This document shows positions 1 through 7,603 of a stretch of DNA of 17,650 bases, piece after piece. The stretch is from Cytophagaceae bacterium (GTDB taxonomy: Bacteria; Bacteroidota; Bacteroidia; Cytophagales; Flexibacteraceae): NCBI GenBank assembly GCA_947464365.1, contig CANHWS010000036.1, positions 1 to 17,650 of the forward strand, written 5' to 3'. The position numbers and the translations under genes are program-made. Each line of letters begins with the position of its first letter. Positions within the stretch are counted from its first letter, which is position 1. The notes under the pieces are model-generated. The model was not told the DNA's origin, searched no databases, and worked only from the letters and a program-made list of their open reading frames with translations.

Positions 1-3000
1 TACTACATTGAGCGTTTCGATAGGCCTTAAGACAAACACGATAGACCCCTGGGGCCGTATAGGTATAGGTAGGTCCGAAGACAGCACTGGTATCGCCATT
101 GCCAAAGTCCCAACGGAACGTTTGGGCATTGGTGCTTTGGTTCTGGAATCGAACGCTCAATTGTTGGCCTGTCGTGAAAACGGAATCTAGGAAGCGGAAG
201 TTAGCCTGGCTGTTTTGAGGCACGATCGTGTTGATGGTGTTACTGCTCTGGCATCCTTGCTGGGTGGTTACCTCAAGCGTTGCATCTAAATTAGTGAGGC
301 CAGGATCAGGCAAGAAGCTAATGATCGAATCCGAATAGGTACGGCCTGCAACTGTCCATAGGCGCCTTGTTGGCCGGGCCGGAGTACCAGTATAGGGGGT
401 CAGATCTTTCAGGATGTAGGGCTGGCCTGTACAACCTTCGGTTAGGCCAATGGTTACCGATGGCAACGATGGCACATCAACCGGAAGCTGGATGGTGTTG
501 GGGCAGTTACCTGCCACCACAGTTAGCGTAACGTTAAATCGGCCACCGGTTAGATACTGGTGCGTAGGATCAGCTTGCAGACTGGTGCCGCCATCACCGA
601 AATCCCAAAGATAGTTTGCAATGCCACCGGGAAGCCCATTGGCGACACTCTGGTTCCGGAACGATGTAAAGTCGCCAACGCAAGCAGGCACATAATTAAA
701 GTTGGCGATCGGTGCCGCTCCTATATTTATGGTGGTGCTGACCTCGCGTTCGCAACCGGTGTTGGCTGTCAGCCGGACCGAAACAGTGTAGGTGCCGATA
801 CGCGGATAAGTATGGACAGGAGCAGGGTTGTTCCCAACAGTATCCACAGTTCCATCCCCAAAGAACCAACGACGACGAACAATTGTACCGTCTCCACTAA
901 GAGTTGGGGTCGTAAACGTAACTGGGCTGCCATCACACGGCTGGGTATAGTCCAGCACGGCATTGGGTTTGATGTAAATCGGGATCGTGCGGGTAATGGT
1001 ACTGTTGCAGCGTTGCAGGTTTTCGCCAGTTACAGTCACTGTGTAAGTACCTGCACTCTGGAACGCAAAGGAAGTATCTAGCTTGCTGCCAGGGGTGGTA
1101 AAAATCACACCGTTACTAGCCTGCCAGGTCAAGAACAAAAATGCTGGGTCTCCAGGGTTAGGGATGACCCTAATCCGGGTAGTGTCCCCGAAACAAAATC
1201 CTCCTGTGTCCACCTTCAATGTAAAACCAGTGCCTTGACGATTAACTAGCAAGGGTACAGGAGCGCTGATGGCTTCGCAACCACTAATTGATCGCAATCT
1301 AAGTGTAGCGGTATAGTTGCCAGCAGTTGCAAGCGCAAAACGCCCTTCGGCCCTTGTACTTGTCGCTACGACTAACCCATTACCATCTGCAACAGTCCAG
1401 ACCTTGCCCACGATGGTATCAGCCACGATGACAGAGTTGTCAATGAGGGTGATCGAGTCATACGAACAGGCGGGCACAGGTGGGGCCATCGTCGGGACTG
1501 GCGGAGCTTTAATCCGAACTTGCCTCACAGCCTCATCCACGCATCCACTACTTTCGCTTACCCGCAGCCTGATGGTATAAACGCCTGGTGTGGCATAGCT
1601 AAATGTTGGGTTCTGGAGCGTACTCTGGACGTCAGTAGGGTCAGTTGTGGTGCCAAAGTTCCATTTATAGTCCAGCTGGGAGGTCGGTACATTGCGGGTA
1701 GTTTGGTCGATGAAACTTACTTGACCGCCTTGACATTGCTGCCCTGCGATCTGGAAATCAGCATTGACAGGGTTCCGGATCGTAACAGAGTCGGTATATC
1801 GGCTAACTAGCCCCGTGATGGTATCAGTGGCTACAAGGTCTATGCTATATCCACCTTGTCCGTCATAAGTGAGGGCAGGGTTCCGGATGTTGCTAAATAG
1901 TGGATTAAGAACAGGGCAAGGTTGGCCAAATGCAAGACGGGTAACGACTGTGTTGGTTGAAGCAACATCAGCAACCACAATGGCGTTCCAGACCGAGTTT
2001 TGAGCCTTATACATACTCATCGCTGTTAGCCCCGTGGTCAGGCTCGAGAAGCTGCCAAGATCCACTGGTGGGGCAATCCGCGGATTACGTAGGGAGGAAC
2101 CCATGTTGTAACGCAACATTACCGTATTCCCACTAGACCGTGCGCCGAGTACGAAAGCATAATAAGTACCAGCGTCGTAAACTAGTTCGTTTGCGGCCAA
2201 GAAATACTGCACAGTTCCAGTTGGTGCCTGCACAAAGGTTCGGAAGGTCGGGGCAAAGCGAATACCCTTCGAAAAGCTTGCCAAAACAGCCTGTGATGGC
2301 TGACCCTGAGTAACGAGGGCATACCAAGTACCGCACTCTTTAATCATGGATAAGCCCGTGCTGCCCGAAAGTCCTATGACGTCAAGCACGCGTTGGTTAG
2401 GGAAGTTAGCCAATGAGTTACCGAACTCATAAATAATCATCCGGTTGTTATTAGCACAGGTTACTACTGCAAAAATATCACCCTTGTCCTCGACAACCTC
2501 TACCTGACGGGCACCAAGCATATTACCTGCACCACTATACCGACGATAAAGAGGCAGAACCCCCGGATTGTTGATTGTAGGTCCAAAATCCAGGACAAAT
2601 AGCTCCGAAAATGGCTGGGCAGCCCCAATCACATTCGATGTACCTATGGCATAAAAGTTCCCGTTTTTTCTGAACAGCCTCAGGCTTGTCACCGTTTGGC
2701 CTGCTAATGCAGCACCAACGGCGTCCGTAACGGTGGTGGCCTCTAGGTTGGCATTACTGACCAGGCGACTAATGTTACCATTAAACCCCATAAGCGAGAC
2801 CCAATTGGTGCCGTCAAAAATCTGATCAAATGATCGTGGAGAGGCTGTGCCCGGAATGGTTTGGAACACTACAGGGGTAACAGTCGATGCAGGGGCAGCT
2901 AGCTCGCCAGTACAAGCATCGATCTGATAGCTCCTTTGGCTTGCCGCAAAATTGGCAGAAAGCGTTACAAGGTTCCCACGGCAGGTTTGTTTGCCAGCGT

Positions 3001-6000
3001 TGGTTACAACAAAGGTATTGGTGATACAGGCCACTGAATCTGTCAGAGGGGCCGATGTAACCAACACGGAATCCACAACAGTTGTCACAAAGCCATTAGA
3101 GTCCGCAATGGTGACGGTACTGAGGTAGTTACCTGCTCGGCTGTAGGCCATCGGTACTTGTTTCAGGACCGTGTCGGTAGTGAAGGGGTTGCTGGCCGAG
3201 CAATTGTTCGGAAACTTGAGCCGATATACGGTGCTATTGACAAAATTGGAAGCGAAACCAAACCAATCGCTTTGCTGGTTTACGAGCGTGAACCAACGAG
3301 TGTTGTTCATGATCGTGAGGTTACCGACATTGGTCACATTGGCAGCAGTGCCAGCAAGTCCGTTAGGCCACTCCCACCGCAAGATATTGCCCGAAGTATT
3401 GATCAGGAAAGTATAGATCCTGCCACCCTCGCGTCTGATGACAAACTCTGACGCATTGCTGATAAACGAGGCAGGCAGTATGGCGGAGGTAATCTGGCTC
3501 GAGATGTTATCGACAATTGGCGTGCTGTTTAGCGAATAGCCATAGTTAAGCCGAAAGAGCTGTGCTGGGCCTGCAACCAAGGCATACCATCGATTACAGT
3601 CTCGCTCAAAAGCAATGGCACGAAGCCCAGAAGCACTCTGGAGGACTTGAGGATTGTTAAGTACAGTGACAATTGGCGTGGTAAGGTCCGGCCCAAAGGC
3701 GATCCGGGTCAGATTGGCATTGGTGCCGTCGTTACTTAGTGCAAACAAGAATGTTGAGTCCTTGTCCTGAACCAAACGCATTTTGATAGGAGTCCTAATC
3801 GGTGTCGGCAGGGTGATGAGCTGACTGCCACTTGAGAGCAAAGGATTGAGCTGAGCCCCAAGGTTGATCTTGACCAACGTGCCGTTTGCATTCAAAATCC
3901 AAGCATACCAGATACCATTGGCCTTTTGAAGGGCCATGTCCACAGGACGGGATAGCTGTCCTCCCAAAATCCCTTGATTACTGACAGTAGGTGCGTTAAA
4001 CAAGGAGGTATCAAACTCATAAAGGTGAGCCACTTGGCTATTGTTGACCGTGACATCCGCTTGGTTAACACCGATACCATACCACTTATTACCATCTCGG
4101 GCAATCGCGATCCGGGACGTATTGTCGATCACAGAATTGATAATGGACTGCGATACCGCCAAAGGGGTTTTTCCTAGATCACCAGCGCATTGGTCTTGCT
4201 CGAAGAATGTGGCCGAAGGTGCCGACAAGATCTGAGGAATAACGGTATTGATCGGGGATGAGGAGGCGGTGATATTATAGCTGACTTGTGGGCATGGCTC
4301 CTTGACTTCAACCATCCGGACAGAAGTGTCAGCACAGCCACGGTTTGTGGTTATGATCAGTGTAACCTCAAAAATACCAGGTGTCTGAAACACGTGCGAA
4401 GGATTGATCGCTATCGAAGTATTCTGAGCACCCGAGGATGGTTCGCCAAAGTTCCAGGCATAGCTAGTGATTGTCTGGAAAGGTGCAGTGCTAGAGTCAC
4501 GGAAGGTCGTGACATCACCCAAGAAGTTAAAGTTAGGGATACTAAACTTGGCTGAAGGCTTCGGGAAAATCCGGATACCTTTTTGCAAGACTGAGGTACA
4601 ACCATTGCTCCCGACCGCCGTAAGGGTCACCAAGAAGGTGTCGGCTCGTAAATAAGCGTGCGAAACATTGGTGCCCGACTGGAGCGGGCTACCATCTCCA
4701 AAATTCCAGGTATAGCTGCTGACAGTTACGCCACTGGCGGGCACACTTGCGTTGCTGAACGAAACGGTCCTGAACTGGCACTGTTGGTCAATACCAAAGG
4801 CCAAGGCAATACCCGGCCTGATCGTGATCTGTTGCTGGGTTTGTTTAGTACATCCGCTGAGGGAGGTAACAACTAACGAAACCGTATATGATCCACCAGA
4901 GGTGTAGGTATGAGTTGGGTTCTGGAGGTTACTTGTACCACCATCTCCAAAGCTCCAGCTCCATTGTTTGATCGAGTCTAGGCCAGCCACAGATGCATCT
5001 TGAAAGCTAATTGGCGCGCCCGAGCAACTATTGGTAGGTGCTATAAAGGCAGCAGTATTTGTACCGTCCTCGACCAAAATTCTTTTGGTCCTAGACTCTG
5101 TCATCCCGAGGGAATTGGTAAGTGTTAGGGTGACGTTATAGAAGCCAGGTGCATTATATCTATAAGTCGGACTCTTGATGTTTGACGAACCGATGGCATC
5201 ACCAAAGTCCCAAGCCCAAGAAATAATAGGCGAATTGGTGCAAATCTGCGACGCCTCGTCAAAACCCACTTGCAAGGCCCCACATGGCCTCGTAGTTGTG
5301 AAGTCAGGGGTATAGGCAGGCCTTATGGTTACAGAGTCAATTGTTGACCTTACCTGACCTGCAGCATTTGTAACGTCCAGCGAGATGTAGTATTTGCCAG
5401 GCTTGTTAAATGTAAAGGGGGCAGGATTAAAGAGTGAACTGCCGCTCACCGAAGCGTAACAAGAGTCCTTGAAAATTATACGTCCGAAGCGGGTAGAGTT
5501 TACAGACGAAGAGTTACAAAGCAGGATCCATTCTGATGTACCTAACTTGAGCAATGTCGGCGTGCGTCCGTTGAGCAACCCAGGATAAACCCCAATGGTG
5601 CGTACCAAAGGAGTATTAAGCAAATTGCCTCTAAAGTTCAGATTGAGAACACCACCACCACCAAGGGTCAAAAAGGCCTGAATCTGACCAGACTCACGAA
5701 CGGTAGTTACCCCCGAAATTGACTCGGCCTGACCAACTGAGTATGCAATAGTCCAGACCGGAACGATGTTTGACAAGTTGCCACCCATATTTCCTCTGAG
5801 GATGGTACGGTTACTAAATCCAGGGTTATTTGCTGCTAGGATAAACCAGTTATTGCAATCCTTGATGACCGAAAAATCTCCGATATTGGCGCCACTGGGA
5901 CCGTTAAAGATGTAGGTCGTGGCCGAGTTGGTATTGATACTGGTGCCAAACTGAATTACCATCACTTGGTTCAGCCCGCCAGAGCCTAGAAAACCAAAGT

Positions 6001-6625
6001 ACTGCCCGCCTTCCTTAATAACCTGAAACCCTCCTGCTCCATTGATATTACTGGGGGCCACCATTATGCTATCCGCCGTAATACCTGCAGCGGTCACCCC
6101 AAGGTCTGTGCCTAGGTTGTACCGAATGATTTTTGAGTCAACCCTGTTGGCAACCAAAACATACCATATCCCTGCATCCTTAACCAAATCGAGAGCAGAA
6201 GCTGCGTTGATTAGGTTTCTGGGATTACCTAACGACTCAACCCGAATGACATTCCTGACATCTTGTCCATGAATCACCCGATATAGTCGGCTATCAGAAC
6301 CAAGAACGTAAGAAAAATAGTTGGCGCCATCCATTACCGTCTTCGAAACACGGATTGCAGTATTGATCCCTGGTAAGGTTATCACCGGGATACCTGCCAT
6401 ATCGCGCGCTAGAGGTGTTGTCCTTAAAGCCGAGTTGCAGAAACTCCAATTATAGCTAGCACCACCTGTACTGGTATTAGATAGGTTTATAGGCTGGCCA
6501 GCGCAGATGTTAGACGGGATCTGGAAACTGGGCACTGGGCACTGGGCAACGACGATTTGCGTCAACCCAAAGGTCAAGTAACAAAGCAGGATCGAGCGGA
6601 GTGTTTTGGCAAAGTAGTGGTGCAT
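1..6625 (-). CDS. Giant secreted multi-PKD protein with three nested propeller-like blocks (3' end off the window)
   Basis: Continuous reading from the ATG at 6625 to the left edge gives 2208 codons with no stop, so the C-terminus is missing. The N-terminus is a signal peptide (positive n-region MHHYFAKTLR, hydrophobic core to about residue 27, then AQ-CPVPSF). Canonical PKD domains are marked by W-x-F-G-D-type strands near residues 470, 555, 640, 722, 1653, 1918, 2005 and 2169; further Ig/PKD-like modules lie around 1725-1890 and 2040-2130. Three blocks (about 64-388, 814-1141, 1239-1569) consist of repeated WY-x-x-x-V / L-x-R-L-x-F-G units that resemble beta-propeller blades. Each block is bracketed by cysteines: C63/C389, C813/C1142, C1238/C1570. 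In-frame ATGs also occur at 6667 and 6703, but 6625 gives the cleanest signal peptide and 6703 lies inside a probable terminator. PKD giants in Bacteroidota are usually surface or adhesive proteins exported by T9SS; a sorting or CHU_C-type domain would be expected beyond the left edge. That role is inference. Confidence 0.5.
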   Translation of the reverse strand, partial: MHHYFAKTLRSILLCYLTFGLTQIVVAQCPVPSFQIPSNICAGQPINLSNTSTGGASYNWSFCNSALRTTPLARDMAGIPVITLPGINTAIRVSKTVMDGANYFSYVLGSDSRLYRVIHGQDVRNVIRVESLGNPRNLINAASALDLVKDAGIWYVLVANRVDSKIIRYNLGTDLGVTAAGITADSIMVAPSNINGAGGFQVIKEGGQYFGFLGSGGLNQVMVIQFGTSINTNSATTYIFNGPSGANIGDFSVIKDCNNWFILAANNPGFSNRTILRGNMGGNLSNIVPVWTIAYSVGQAESISGVTTVRESGQIQAFLTLGGGGVLNLNFRGNLLNTPLVRTIGVYPGLLNGRTPTLLKLGTSEWILLCNSSSVNSTRFGRIIFKDSCYASVSGSSLFNPAPFTFNKPGKYYISLDVTNAAGQVRSTIDSVTIRPAYTPDFTTTRPCGALQVGFDEASQICTNSPIISWAWDFGDAIGSSNIKSPTYRYNAPGFYNVTLTLTNSLGMTESRTKRILVEDGTNTAAFIAPTNSCSGAPISFQDASVAGLDSIKQWSWSFGDGGTSNLQNPTHTYTSGGSYTVSLVVTSLSGCTKQTQQQITIRPGIALAFGIDQQCQFRTVSFSNASVPASGVTVSSYTWNFGDGSPLQSGTNVSHAYLRADTFLVTLTAVGSNGCTSVLQKGIRIFPKPSAKFSIPNFNFLGDVTTFRDSSTAPFQTITSYAWNFGEPSSGAQNTSIAINPSHVFQTPGIFEVTLIITTNRGCADTSVRMVEVKEPCPQVSYNITASSSPINTVIPQILSAPSATFFEQDQCAGDLGKTPLAVSQSIINSVIDNTSRIAIARDGNKWYGIGVNQADVTVNNSQVAHLYEFDTSLFNAPTVSNQGILGGQLSRPVDMALQKANGIWYAWILNANGTLVKINLGAQLNPLLSSGSQLITLPTPIRTPIKMRLVQDKDSTFLFALSNDGTNANLTRIAFGPDLTTPIVTVLNNPQVLQSASGLRAIAFERDCNRWYALVAGPAQLFRLNYGYSLNSTPIVDNISSQITSAILPASFISNASEFVIRREGGRIYTFLINTSGNILRWEWPNGLAGTAANVTNVGNLTIMNNTRWFTLVNQQSDWFGFASNFVNSTVYRLKFPNNCSASNPFTTDTVLKQVPMAYSRAGNYLSTVTIADSNGFVTTVVDSVLVTSAPLTDSVACITNTFVVTNAGKQTCRGNLVTLSANFAASQRSYQIDACTGELAAPASTVTPVVFQTIPGTASPRSFDQIFDGTNWVSLMGFNGNISRLVSNANLEATTVTDAVGAALAGQTVTSLRLFRKNGNFYAIGTSNVIGAAQPFSELFVLDFGPTINNPGVLPLYRRYSGAGNMLGARQVEVVEDKGDIFAVVTCANNNRMIIYEFGNSLANFPNQRVLDVIGLSGSTGLSMIKECGTWYALVTQGQPSQAVLASFSKGIRFAPTFRTFVQAPTGTVQYFLAANELVYDAGTYYAFVLGARSSGNTVMLRYNMGSSLRNPRIAPPVDLGSFSSLTTGLTAMSMYKAQNSVWNAIVVADVASTNTVVTRLAFGQPCPVLNPLFSNIRNPALTYDGQGGYSIDLVATDTITGLVSRYTDSVTIRNPVNADFQIAGQQCQGGQVSFIDQTTRNVPTSQLDYKWNFGTTTDPTDVQSTLQNPTFSYATPGVYTIRLRVSESSGCVDEAVRQVRIKAPPVPTMAPPVPACSYDSITLIDNSVIVADTIVGKVWTVADGNGLVVATSTRAEGRFALATAGNYTATLRLRSISGCEAISAPVPLLVNRQGTGFTLKVDTGGFCFGDTTRIRVIPNPGDPAFLFLTWQASNGVIFTTPGSKLDTSFAFQSAGTYTVTVTGENLQRCNSTITRTIPIYIKPNAVLDYTQPCDGSPVTFTTPTLSGDGTIVRRRWFFGDGTVDTVGNNPAPVHTYPRIGTYTVSVRLTANTGCEREVSTTINIGAAPIANFNYVPACVGDFTSFRNQSVANGLPGGIANYLWDFGDGGTSLQADPTHQYLTGGRFNVTLTVVAGNCPNTIQLPVDVPSLPSVTIGLTEGCTGQPYILKDLTPYTGTPARPTRRLWTVAGRTYSDSIISFLPDPGLTNLDATLEVTTQQGCQSSNTINTIVPQNSQANFRFLDSVFTTGQQLSVRFQNQSTNAQTFRWDFGNGDTSAVFGPTYTYTAPGVYRVCLKAYRNAQCS
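6528..6548. repeat. Three tandem 7-bp copies (CTGGGCA) at the signal-peptide junction
   Basis: Three perfect, adjacent copies of CTGGGCA (6528-6534, 6535-6541, 6542-6548) lie inside the giant gene, where the signal peptide meets the mature protein (…VVAQCPVPS). The unit is not a multiple of three, so gain or loss of one copy would shift the frame just after the signal peptide. Three copies is a short tract and may be chance. Confidence 0.5.
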
Positions 6626-6692
6626 AGCTGATGTCGCTAATAGATTGAGCCTTGGCAATGTGCCCATGCAGTATCTGAGTAGTAAAGAACGC

Positions 6693-6719
6693 AAAAATGG
6701 CATAAACCTACTATGCCAT
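6693..6719 (-). terminator. Probable intrinsic terminator of the CBM9-like gene
   Basis: Read on the minus strand, an 8-bp perfect stem (ATGGCATA / TATGCCAT, arms 6712-6719 and 6697-6704) closes a 7-base loop. It is followed at once by four further Ts. It begins about 71 bases after the stop codon at 6790 and precedes the giant gene's start at 6625. The stem is only moderately GC-rich, so efficiency is uncertain. It supports separate transcription of the giant gene. Confidence 0.5.
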
Positions 6720-6789
6720 GCCACAATTTGCTGGCCTAGGCCAGACGTTGAAGTACTTTTAGGTTGATGGCGACCCGCGTCGAATGCCA

Positions 6790-7575
6790 TCACTTGAACT
6801 CTAGCAAACCAAAAATCCAAGCATTTTTATAGCCTTGATTTTTGTCTTGTCCAGGCACAGGTACCGAGCCGATAAAGTTTTCACGCTCAGGGCTGCCGTC
6901 GTTATCACAATAGGCCAGAGCAAAACCTATACGATTTTGTTTCGCGGGCTGGACAGCTTTGTTGGCTAGGTCGGTGGCTAACTTAGCATCCTGATAGTTG
7001 TCCTTATGCAAGGCTACTTTCACAGTCCAAATTGTTTGAGATGACCCGTTAGGCAACTTGGATACAACCGTTTGGGTGTGTGCATGCGAATAAATTGCAG
7101 GCTTTTCGGATGGACCAAAATCGACACAGGTATGGTCAAGTGCGATATGATAGGCCCATGCATTATGGCTGTATTGATGCGGACCACCACTTGCATCAGG
7201 ATCCAGGAAAATTTCTAGGCAATCATCATCCCAATACTTTTCTAGCGGATCTGGCCTGCCATCAAAGAGAATATCGTCCACAATAGTAGCCTCTATAACC
7301 AAAGAGTCTTTGGTGTATCCCAACCTGAAATGGCCCGAAAAATCCGTATCATTTGGTCTTGCTCCTATCCAATACTGATCTAGGGGATAGGTTTTGGTTC
7401 GAGGGTCAAAAATGATCCGTTGTGAAATGGGGCCTTTGGAGAGCTTCTGGTTAAGTACTTGGACCCTGTAGGCAGTTAGGACCTGATCGTTCAGCCGTTG
7501 GCATTGCACTAGAGTCGGAACAACCAGAACCAATCCGAGTACTAAAAGGGCGGCAATTAGACGGATTTTGGTCAT
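6790..7575 (-). CDS. Secreted carbohydrate-binding family 9 (CBM9)-like protein
   Basis: This 261-residue protein starts with a hydrophobic export segment (MTKIRLIAALLVLGLVLVVP, ending near VQCQ), so it should be periplasmic or anchored by an uncleaved helix. The residue before the cysteine is Gln, so it is not a good lipobox. Residues about 50-261 match the CBM9/DOMON-like fold of sugar-binding modules: D-x-x-F-S-G-H-F-R-L-G-Y followed by a strand pair, then W-D-D-D-C-L-E-I-F-L-D-P (115-126), a central W-A-Y-H strand, W-T-V-K-V-A, and a final G-F-A-L-A-Y-C-D-N-D strand before the FG-x-L-E end. No catalytic domain is present. The open frame extends up to 7740, but that start would overlap the upstream gene by 137 bases and place the export signal 55 residues in, so ATG 7575 is chosen. 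The gap to the upstream membrane-protein gene is 28 bases, so co-transcription is likely. The ligand is unknown. Confidence 0.5.
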   Translation of the reverse strand: MTKIRLIAALLVLGLVLVVPTLVQCQRLNDQVLTAYRVQVLNQKLSKGPISQRIIFDPRTKTYPLDQYWIGARPNDTDFSGHFRLGYTKDSLVIEATIVDDILFDGRPDPLEKYWDDDCLEIFLDPDASGGPHQYSHNAWAYHIALDHTCVDFGPSEKPAIYSHAHTQTVVSKLPNGSSQTIWTVKVALHKDNYQDAKLATDLANKAVQPAKQNRIGFALAYCDNDGSPERENFIGSVPVPGQDKNQGYKNAWIFGLLEFK

Positions 7576-7603
7576 ACCAGAATGTAAACAAGGTGGAGTC
7601 AAA

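Noticed and set aside
560..1081. Plus-strand ORF of 173 codons opposite the giant gene.
   Set aside because: It lacks any recognisable domain or export signal and lies wholly antisense to a continuous 2208-codon PKD gene, so it is a shadow.
6731..6744. Perfect 14-bp palindrome CTGGCCTAGGCCAG upstream of the giant gene, a possible operator.
   Set aside because: About one perfect 14-bp palindrome is expected by chance in a window this size, and there is no second copy or promoter alignment to support a binding site.
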